Part shown: one piece after another, positions 10,813 to 18,737 of the stretch
Layout of the letters: every line of letters starts with the position of its first letter
Numbering within the stretch: the stretch's first letter is position 1
Source of the DNA: Bremia lactucae
Taxonomy: Eukaryota; Oomycota; Peronosporomycetes; Peronosporales; Peronosporaceae
Length of the DNA: 64,000 nt
Assembly: GCF_004359215.1 (NCBI RefSeq)
Contig: NC_090616.1
Coordinates: 1,036,769-1,100,768, forward strand
Direction of reading: 5' to 3'
Translations under genes and position numbers: made by a program
Notes under the pieces: generated by a model
Databases searched by the model: none
What the model was told of the DNA's origin: nothing
What the model saw: only the letters and a program-made list of their open reading frames with translations

Positions 10813-11722
10813 CTTCGGCAATATTGCCCGCACGCCTTTGACGTTTTTGAGCACCAAGCTTAGGGTCAACTCGCGTCAAACGACGCTTCCCACCACTAAA
10901 CGTGGGATTTGGTCGATCTATAGCCTCATTAATCATCCGAAGCAACGAAATATCGGCTAGGCCTTTCTTCGCTTTGTGGCATAAATGCTGAACGTAACTG
11001 GCCTTTGGCCTTAAGCTTAGTGAAATCGAAGCGAAGCTTCCGTTCCGAACGAACATCAGCCACATCCGTAGACTTTCTGATATTCATATATTACGGAGGC
11101 GGCGGGCCCGGTGAACCCAGTTCTCAAATGAGGCCTCGTTTTTACTTCTTATTTCGTTTGGAAACAAAACGATCGGAATTTCTCTCATGGAGGTCACCGG
11201 AGCCCCACGGGCTTGATCACGTAAATGCGTCAGATTCTGACCTCGCGTCATTACCTTTGGCGTAACGTATCGTTGCGAGCAGCGATCTTCTCCGGCATTC
11301 TCACCCGTGTCACCGGAGATCCAGATGTCCAAGCTGTGACCCGCGACCTCTTTGAGACGCTCGTCCGCACTAAGCCGAGTGAATCTATATTCACTATGAG
11401 CTTTTGCTTTCGCTTTCTCGGCAGCTGTACAACGAGCTTGTTCCTTTATGAGGATTGCCCGCTCTTGCTCTTCGTCAAGCGGATTTGTAATGATGTTGGA
11501 CTTAGGGTCTTGAGTCCTGCTCAATGCAATTAAGACATCAGTGGCAGAGGCACCACTTTCTAGGAATGGATCCGGGCCCGCCGGCGTTTATCCGGAGGAG
11601 AGGGCGTATAAGAGCGACGCACTTGTTCCTCATCCTCTTATAAAGTGTGACTATTAAAGTTCATTATTCCCTCATCGTCGAGAAAGGTGCTCGGAGTCTG
11701 TGACTCACGTTTAATTGTCATG
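10813..11722 (-). pseudogene. Family C antisense ORF, now inverted within the element
   Basis: Begins ATG with MTIKRESQTPSTFLDDEG at 11,722 and continues through an acidic then Arg-rich stretch. It next passes a helical Glu/Lys/Ala region at about 11,390-11,460 (EEQERAILIKEQ, AAEKAKAKAHSEYRF) and ends with a basic segment (GGKRRLTRVDPKLGAQKRQR) at about 10,850-10,910. It has few stops. It starts about 105 bp from a polypurine tract and LTR start in the opposite orientation (11,822-11,831), the same layout as the family B antisense ORFs. Undoing the inversion described in the findings places it between pol and the 3' LTR, antisense to pol. No known domain was recognised. Confidence 0.5.
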
Positions 11723-11821
11723 GGACAAGAGAGAAAACACACAACCAAACAGTAAGCTGTATAGGTTCCAACCTCAAAGAGGAAATGAAGGGATGTTGTC
11801 ACTCGGTGTCAACAGTCCGAT

Positions 11822-11830
11822 AAGGGAGGC
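11822..11830 (+). promoter_or_regulatory. Polypurine tract of family C (inverted segment)
   Basis: AAGGGAGGC immediately precedes the LTR start TGTAATGGGG, in plus orientation although the host element is minus. Confidence 0.5.
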
Positions 11831-12235
11831 TGTAATGGGGCACACATCGATTGGAGAACCGTTGTTGTGGTGCATTTACCTAATTGCTGATTTTATCCTA
11901 TTCTAAAATAGTTAATTACTTAAATCCCATTTATTATGATAACGATTATGGTCGCCGCCAGATATAAATCTGGCGGCCAAATCTGTTTTTAAGTTAGCTA
12001 AGGTAATGTTTAAGATTTAAGAATTCAATATCGTTCTGATCCCCTTTTGATCGTAAAGCTGTAAGTGCCTTCCTAAGGCTTCCGCAGTGATCTGTAAGAG
12101 ATAAAAGCCTTTTTAAGGTATATACTCTTGGGCACTAGTTACCACTTTATTCTACGAACTCCTGAATCCCTTAAACTAGGAATCATTTAGCTTTAATAGC
12201 TTAAACGACTCCCTGAGTTGTTAAAGCCATTTTCA
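11831..12235 (+). repeat. First ~405 bp of the family C 3' LTR, inverted
   Basis: Matches the reverse complement of about 16,630-17,033 over its length, including the 24-nt palindrome at 11,954-11,977. It ends at TTAAAGCCATT, exactly where the piece at 10,724-10,812 takes over. Confidence 0.75.
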
Positions 12236-12258
12236 ATATTTTTTAGAAGAGGGGTGAC

Positions 12259-12790
12259 CTAGCCCCTTTGAGGCGATTTAGAACCCTCTTTCGCTGCTGG
12301 AGGGTCAGCAACCTCGTTTAGAGTGCCAGCTGGACATCCTGGTGAGGATGCAGCAATCTGCAGCACGATCGCCTGTCTCGGCGCAAACGCCTTCAAGTCC
12401 ACGTGAAAAGGGTCCCGGTATGGCTGAAGCAAGCCAACGTAGAATGCTAATTGCGTACGCAGCTTGCTAGGAAGGTTTGGCGTGTAAGCTAGGCTCTTCT
12501 TAACTGCGACCGAAAATGGTCCAATAAAGCGTGGGCGCAATTTGGTATTGAAGACCGCGGAAACCAACTCAGCAGGTAGAATTTTAGCGTTTAATAAAAC
12601 TCGATCTCCGCCCATATAAGAACCAATACAGCTTCTGCCTTTCGTATCTGCCTGTTTTTTCGTTTGTCTTGACTATCAGCCATCGTATCCCGGACATGAC
12701 TTAAAACACTAAATCGCGCCGCGAGAAACTCGCTTACTGTTTCCGAGCGGTCACAGAGCTGATATTAGCAAGCCTTCCGGCTAATTCACC
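12259..12790 (-). pseudogene. Family C pol C-terminus (GPY/chromo-like tail)
   Basis: Reads MGGDRVLLNAKILPAEL, LRPRFIGPFSV and LPSKLRTQLAFYVGLLQPY, the module after the integrase core in Ty3/gypsy elements (usual form FIGPF...LP...HPVFHVSLL). It then runs into a Pro/Ala/Lys tail and stops at 12,259. The open stretch is 118 residues with one conserved start-like Met that is probably internal. Such tails guide target choice in some elements; here that is inference. Confidence 0.75.
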
Positions 12791-12821
12791 CCCACCAAGC
12801 CCTGAGCTACGCAGTGGATCA

Positions 12822-13490
12822 TCAACGGAACGCGTGGGCGGGTGGACCGTTGACATAGAACCGAGTATAGCCTGTAGAGGCATGTATAGCGTTATTTAAC
12901 GCAAACTTAACCACTGGGAGCATTGCGCTTGAGCGCTTTGGTGTCTGTGCACACGCACTACGTAAAACGTCTTTAATGACGCGATTGCCACGTTCAGTTT
13001 GACCATCGGTCTGCGGATGGTCCGCAGTGGCAATTTCCAATCTGGTTTGAAGCACTCGGAAAATTGATTTCCGGAAATTACCCGTGAAACGGGGTCCCGA
13101 TCAGAGACAATTGCCTCTGGCAAACCGTGTTGTCGATACATGCGATCAATGAACAGCTTTGCTGTACCTTCACCATCAATGGAATCTGGCATAGCCGCTA
13201 AGTGAGCTATTTTGCTCAATCAGTTAACAAAGACCACGATGCCGGAGTTACCGGTCGAATCTGTCGGTAGACCAAACAAATCCATACTAATGGACTCCCA
13301 ACAACCTATGGGTATGAGCAGACTTGCCAGTGGCGCAGCAGCATGTGCTGAGGGTTTAACCCGCTGGCAAGTTTCGCATGCGCGAACGTATGTGCTGACC
13401 CATTTATAAATTTTGGGCTACCAATAAATCTGGCTCACAGAGCCGTGCGTCTTTTCTTTATCGAGATGACCACCAAGAATAGTATCGTGT
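12822..13490 (-). pseudogene. Family C integrase
   Basis: The core reads MSKIAHLAAMPDSIDG, then HGLPEAIVSDRDPVSRV (second catalytic Asp in SDRDP), then ADHPQTDGQTERGNRVI (catalytic Glu in TERGN) and ALNNAIHASTGYTRFYVNG. These are the D, D, E residues of retroviral-type integrases. The first Asp lies in a part split by a stop near 13,220. The N-terminal zinc-binding region is recognisable to about 13,490 as C-T--VQRVKPS-HAAAPLA. Frameshifted and inactive. Confidence 0.8.
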
Positions 13491-13522
13491 GCTCATAGAG
13501 GATTCGGTACTTTAAATCCTCA

Positions 13523-14221
13523 TCATGAGGTACAACAACACGCGTAGGATCCGCAGAGTCCGTGCAAAAAAAACAGGTCGTTATCGATCGAAAATCGATG
13601 TAACCATGCACACAAACGTGCCGGCAATTGAATACCTGATTCAGAGTTCTTTAGAGCTCGTAGCAGAGCTACACACTGTTCATCCTTGGCGTAAGCCGAA
13701 CAGATCAATTCAGTAATATGCGACATGATAGTCGTTAAACGAGAGAGCTCATAATCCGGCCTGCGTAATATTGCATCGGCCAAAGCATTCTGTTTGCCAG
13801 GCTTATACTTCACCTCGAAGTTGTATTCGGCGAAAATGGATAGCCATCGGGCCATTATCTAAGAGACATGGGGCGACTTAGTCGCTGTGCGTAATGACGC
13901 GTGATCTGTATATATCACAAACGGCTTTGAGCCGAGCAGATGAACGCTGAATTTGACGAGAGCATACTTCATAGCAAGTAACTCTTTGTCATGAACTGGG
14001 TAATTCTTTTCCGCGGCTTGAAGCTGTCTATACTCGAGCGCAATAACACGCTCATGCCCATCAACATCTGATTGTATCAGAGCACTGCCAATAGCAAAGT
14101 CCGGGGCGTCACAGACGACACAGCAGGGCCAATTTGGATTTGGCTGTACCAGAATCGAACAATGGATAAGACTATTCTTAACTGCTTGAAAGGCATTATG
14201 TTCTGTGCTAGTCCAGCACAA
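13523..14221 (-). pseudogene. Family C RNase H
   Basis: Reads CWTSTEHNAFQAVKNSLI, then VVCDAPDFAIGSALIQSD, NYPVHDKELLAMKYALVKFS, FVIYTDHASLRTATKSPH and, past a stop, RWLSIFAEYNFEVKYKPGKQ and NALADAILRRPDY. This is the canonical order of the gypsy RNase H with its acidic residues (CDA, ELLA, TDH). Two open stretches (120 and 110 residues) cover it, so this is among the better preserved domains. Confidence 0.85.
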
Positions 14222-14278
14222 TTCTGTATCCTTTTTAAGGAATTAGATAATAGCCTAGCCATATCAGCGTAATTTTCG

Positions 14279-15113
14279 CTATTTTTTGTGCAAATACTTG
14301 CCCAGATCCGATGCCTTGCGCAAATTCTCTTGGTTTTTAGGAACCGGACAATCTACTATGGCTTTAACCTTAGCGGGCTCCACTCTAAGGCCTCGCTTCC
14401 CAATGAAGCATCCTAAAAAATGAATTTCTTCTGAGCTAAAAATGTATTTAGATGCATTGGCACACAATTTATTTGTGCGCATACACTCGAGCACTGTTAG
14501 CAAATGGTCGAAATGATTTTTTTATATCCTACCAACCCTGCTCTGCACGACTATGGACAAAAATGTCATCAAAATAAGTCTGTGCATAACCTCGATGAGG
14601 GCGGAACAGTTGCGTCACTAGACGACCTAATATTGCCGGGGCGTCGGAAAGCCCTTGTGGCATAACCAACCACTCTCATAGCTTACCGCTTGAGGTGCTA
14701 CCCGCTCTAAGCGAGATATCACTAGCTCGCATGTGCAGCTGGTAACATCCATCGACTAAGTCAAGTGCACTGTACATTGTACATCCCGCGACATTGTTTT
14801 GAAGAACATCCTTTCTAGAAATAGGGTTTTGTGCTGGTATAGTGACAGCATTAAACTTATTATAAGCGTTAACGATGCGCCATTTACCATTTGGCTTTTT
14901 GACACAAAATGTCCGTGGCTAATGAGGAGATTTGCTCTCTCGTACCATTACAGCCTCGTGCTTAGCACGAAAGAAATCGTCAATGACGTCACTGCTCCCT
15001 TGGTAAAAGCCACTTTCGTGTGACACAGTATTTGTTTCCCGGAACCAAGTCAATTTTATGACGGACTCGTCTATCCTAGGATAAACCAGATGGTGGATAG
15101 GTACATACCACAT
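14279..15113 (-). pseudogene. Family C reverse transcriptase
   Basis: Starts with HKIDLVPG (about 15,060) and VMVRESKSPH (about 14,925), followed by the catalytic palm in broken frame; the region of YFDD (about 14,560-14,580) reads as a FDDIFVHS-like block. The C-terminal part is open: MLTVLECMRTNKLCANASK, HFLGCFIGKRGLRVEPAKVK. Stops and frameshifts lie between the two. It precedes RNase H in the usual gypsy order. Confidence 0.75.
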
Positions 15114-15502
15114 CTTAGAACTCCTTCATCAAGGAATAAAATGGATCCGTAGGATCTTTAAGGATCGATGACCCACTCCGCACATAAAGTGCAGTACTTG
15201 TAACATCCAGGACAGCTTCGTTTAGAAGTGACGATGAGTTTAACTCAATCGTTGGTCGAATGACCACCATCTCAGATAAGTTGCCAGCCTTATAGGCTCG
15301 GCCACGCTCATCAATAGACATTTCGTCTAGCTCTAAAAGAGCATGTAACGAAGGGATTGCCGCAAGGCTAACTTCCCCCTCAATGTTACCGTTACACCAT
15401 TTATAAGCCTATGCAATTGCTCACTCGTATCACTTTGTCAGGGTATACACGCTTCGTGTCATCCTGTCTTGGAGAAAATACGCCTCTTAGAGGCTGGGAC
15501 AT
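15114..15502 (-). pseudogene. Family C protease/linker remnant
   Basis: An open stretch of 68 residues (15,115-15,321) links gag and reverse transcriptase by position. I could not place an aspartic protease D-T/S-G motif with confidence, so the protease is assumed from position only. Confidence 0.35.
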
Positions 15503-16400
15503 TCACGTCCCCCGAGTAGGTCGGAATTGGTGCTCTTTCGAGCTTTCCACATATTTTGTAGGGGACAGGCCGGACGTAAATATTCGTGTTTCCGACACAT
15601 AACATCTACGGATGTTCTTATGCTGTTCCACAGCTTGAAAAGCCTCTTCTCCTTTCTCAACGAGACTTAGATCCATGGGTTCCGGTCTATTAGGTGGTAC
15701 CCATGTGCTCGAAGAGCTTGTTCGGTAAAGAGGTCTGCTAACGCGAGCAGACTTAACGTCAGCGCGTAGCCTATGGCAACTGCCTATTCGAAAGTAGCAG
15801 GATGAGATTGGAATATTCCTTCCGGGCAACGCACTCATTGAGACCCCCAAAAAATATGGTTACGTCAATTACTTCTTGCACCGGGTCTTGATGCATAGAT
15901 GCAATAAAAGCTCTCAATTTCAAAACATAGTCCCCTAGGGTTCGTTTACCCGGATTTGTCGCTAGGAGTCGTGCTCGGATGGAAAAAGCCTGATCAGGCG
16001 GTGCAAACATTCTAGTCATTTGCTGTTTCAGCGAATCCCATGAAAAAAAGCGTCGTTTATGGACGTACTGCAAGTTAGTGCCCACTCCATGGCTCTACAT
16101 CCGAGTTTGGAAATGACCATAGCGACCTTTTGCCGTTTTGTAGAAATAAGGCGGAATCAATGGACATCTCCATCTGCTTAATCCAGAAAGGGAGATTTTA
16201 TCCCTCTTTTCCCTTAAATGTCTTCACATTGACAGCTAGAGGGCGAGCCTTCGGCTCTGAATCAGGTACAGAGATGGACCGGGTTGGCATAGATGCCGCT
16301 AAGTGATCTTATACCTAACCGATCGGAGAGGATTCATATCGCATGAAGGCTTCAAGCCTTGCATGTAGGACCTCTGGTCTGTGGCATATAATGAACTCTA
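15503..16400 (-). pseudogene. Family C gag (retrotransposon-gag-like)
   Basis: Within 15,771-16,085 the frame reads WDSLKQQMTRMFAPPDQAF, then LLATNPGKRTLGDYVLKLRA and FIASMHQDPVQEVIDVTIFF, which is the core of the retrotransposon gag family. Upstream (16,150-16,330) the match continues as [20 protein letters not shown] and FWIKQMEMSIDSA. The same gag recurs at 42.2-42.9 kb (-) and 43.95-44.27 kb (+). Stops break it. It lies next to the 5' LTR, as a sense gag should. Confidence 0.75.
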
Positions 16401-16538
16401 CATATTAAAGCCCAAAAAAGTTTTGAACTTGTCATAAGCTGCGCGTTGCGCCTCTGAAAGTTCTGGAATCTCTTCCGTTTCAGTGAGGGTTTAGTCTTGT
16501 AAAAACTCAGGCGTAGATTGACTACGTGTGCTACAAGG

Positions 16539-17033
16539 TGTAGCGGGGCTAACTCGCTCCTAAAGTCAGAAGAAAACTTTTAGATTCAGAGAGTCTCTTC
16601 ACTCTACAGAGCTAATGGATTTAAGAACTCAGAGTCGTACAAGCTATTAAAAATTAACAAATCCAATTCAAGAGATTGAGGAGGTCGTAAAACCAAATGG
16701 CAACTAGTGCCCAATAGTATATACCTTAGAAAGACTTCTATCTCTTAGAGGTTACTGCGCAAGCCTTAGGAAGGCACTTAACGCTTTAAGATCAAAAGAG
16801 GAACTGCACTTTATTGAATCATTTAATCTAAAACTAAAACCTTATCCTAGCTACTTTAAAAATAAATTTCGGCCGCCAGATTTATATCTGGCGGCGACCA
16901 TATTCGTTACCCATAATAAATGGGATTTAAGTACTTAACAATTTTAGAATCGGATTAAAGGTGTAACCGAAAAGGTAAATGAACCACAACAACGTTTCTC
17001 TATCCGATGTGTGCCTCAATACAAAGACGCTCA
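16539..17033 (-). repeat. Family C 5' LTR, apparently full length (495 bp)
   Basis: In element sense it runs TGTATTGAGG...CCCCGCTACA. The internal 24-nt palindrome is at 16,872-16,895. The leader after the LTR end begins CCTTGTAGCAC, comparable to CCTGGAAGCAC after the LTR at 43,803. Confidence 0.8.
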
Positions 17034-17038
17034 CAAGC

Positions 17039-17275
17039 TAATTATATTCTTGTGTTTTGAATCGTTTCAGCACGATAATAGATCTTGTTGCAGCCCCGAA
17101 GTCGACCACAGCCGAAAGCTATGCTCGAGTCTTTGTCGACACGATTTTTCGACTCCATGGGTTACCCCGTGAACTGATTTTGGATCGAGAACCCCGGTTC
17201 ATGGCAAAGTTTTAACAGTCCGTGTTCAAATCACTTTTACATCTCATAACAGTGAGCGACAAGTATGGGTCTGCA
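17039..17275 (+). pseudogene. Family E integrase, second half after the nested insertion
   Basis: Reads NRFSTIIDLVAAPKSTTAES, then VFVDTIFRLHGLPRELILDR and EPRFMAKF, continuing the core begun at 10,329-10,723. ILDRE holds the equivalent of the second catalytic Asp. It ends near 17,275 where homology stops; the Glu of the triad is absent. Confidence 0.75.
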
Positions 17276-17687
17276 CGAAAAAATCAACGCGGCAGAGAGA
17301 ATGTTTCAATTCATTTTAATCGGCGTTTTCCATAATTTGCAAATTAATAGCAGTATAAACTCTTATGAGGAAAAAATAAATACACATATTTACTGTCATT
17401 AGTAGATTGCAGCTATCAGAAGCCGCTATTGGCATGCTTTGCGGTCGGAGTATGTGAGTTTAGGCGCTTCCTATTCAATGACGCCCCTTTATTTTCTTGC
17501 TTGTGATTGCGCGGCTCTAAGAGAGCTCTACGATCTGATAGCCGATGCTTTTATCCGTAGGTATTTTTCTCTAAAATATCCGAGAAGGTTCTAAAATTTG
17601 CATCGATGATAAATTACGGTAATAATTCCCGGCGTATTGTTGCAAGTATTCAATAGCCGTTCTCTTCAAGCTTTCGCAACGCTTCGG
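17276..17687. other. Intergenic, upstream of the FUN14-domain gene
   Basis: No coding signal or repeat was recognised. It probably includes the promoter and 5' UTR of the next gene. Confidence 0.5.
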
Positions 17688-18554
17688 ATGCTGCGTGCTT
17701 TCATAAACGGCGCGTCACTGCGCCGTAGCCTACTCCAGCAAGTCCACCATCGCAGTCAAATGCCTTATGCTTTTGCATCAAACAATCACGTGGTAATCGC
17801 CAAGCGCAGCGCTGTGGTGGTCACGCAAGCCAAGTAAGACGCGCTTTGCAACATCTGAGTCCAACTTGCCAAAACAAATATTTCTGTTATCTTACGCTAT
17901 TTTAGAAACGTAACCTCGCCGCGTCAAAACGTAAAAAGCTTAAGTTACTGGAAATCAGCGGCATTCGCAGCCACTGTGTATGGTGCGTTCAACTTGCTCG
18001 ACAACGAGCATGTTGCGGCCTGTGCGTCTAGAAAAGAGAGTGACGAAGATCCTCCGATTGAGCAATTAAAGAAAAAAGCTTTGGAACTTTCTCGTCGCAT
18101 CGTTGCCGAGCTCGCAGCTTTGTGGCCCAAAGACTTTTATTACGTACAGGAGCGACTCGATGAGTTTCTCGACTCAGGCAAAGGTGGTCAAATCTCGTGG
18201 GGGTTTGGCATGGGTGCATGTGCTGGTTTTGCGCTTCGAAAAGTCTCAAAGCTTGGCGCTGTGGCCATTGGGGCCCTCTTTGTGCTGTTGCAATGTGCGA
18301 GTTACTCGGGTTACGTACACGTGGATTACCAAAAAATGGAACACGATGTTAAAAAGTATTTGAACCGCCATAAGGTAGAGGGAGTATTACTTTACATGGA
18401 TACTTCACAGTGAATTGATCTCTTGTAACCTTGCTAGGATGAAACAAAGGACTATGACTCGATTTTCACGTCACTTATGGAAGTGTTGGAGTTTAATCTT
18501 CCAGCAGGAAGTGGCTTTGCCATTGGATGGATCGTAGGCTTCCGAGCAGGTTAA
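17688..18554 (+). CDS. FUN14-domain mitochondrial membrane protein, three exons
   Basis: I propose exons 17,688-17,833, 17,906-18,374 and 18,438-18,554, giving about 243 residues. Both introns (72 and 63 bp) start GT, end AG and keep the frame; the first has a pyrimidine-rich end (ctattttag). Exon 1 begins MLRAFINGASLRRSLLQQ, an Arg-rich, acid-free start typical of a mitochondrial presequence. Exon 2 has a possible membrane helix (about 68-80), then the FUN14 core (WGFGMGACAGFALRKV at about 147-162) and a hydrophobic helix. Exon 3 ends with LPAGSGFAIGWIVGFRAG, the characteristic FUN14 C-terminus. Animal FUNDC1 is an outer-membrane mitophagy receptor; the role here is not known. Exon 2 alone would read into intron 2 and stop at 18,413. 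The ATG at 17,688 is preferred because no ATG lies in frame further upstream in exon 2. It converges with the next gene 183 bp away. Confidence 0.85.
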
Positions 18555-18737
18555 AAAAAAAAATTACGGCGTCGTACTCTTTTGATTGCACCCCTTAAAA
18601 GTTGCCACATGATGCAAGAAAAAAACAATCACGTTGTAGCCATAATCGCAAAAAAAGACACGACAATTTCGTGTTTCTTTATTCAAAATGATCCACTCGT
18701 GTTGGATATTTAAACGCAAGTACCATCTAATTCTATA
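18555..18737. other. Short convergent intergenic space
   Basis: 183 bp between two 3' ends. It contains several A-runs that may serve polyadenylation of both genes. Confidence 0.5.

Larger units (their letters stand above)
10724..17033 (-). mobile_element. Nested family C Ty3/gypsy element inserted in a family E integrase
   Basis: The right boundary is an LTR start (TGTATTGAGG in element sense, ending 17,033). The left boundary is the LTR end (near CCGCTAC, at 10,724). The five bases outside each end are AGGAC (10,719-10,723) and AAGAC (17,034-17,038), a target-site duplication with one mismatch. The host integrase continues across: GLLKD on the left, then FLxxNRF and HGLPRELILDREPRF on the right. 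Inside are gag, reverse transcriptase, RNase H and integrase, all minus strand, plus an inverted 3' segment. Size about 6.3 kb. Confidence 0.8.
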
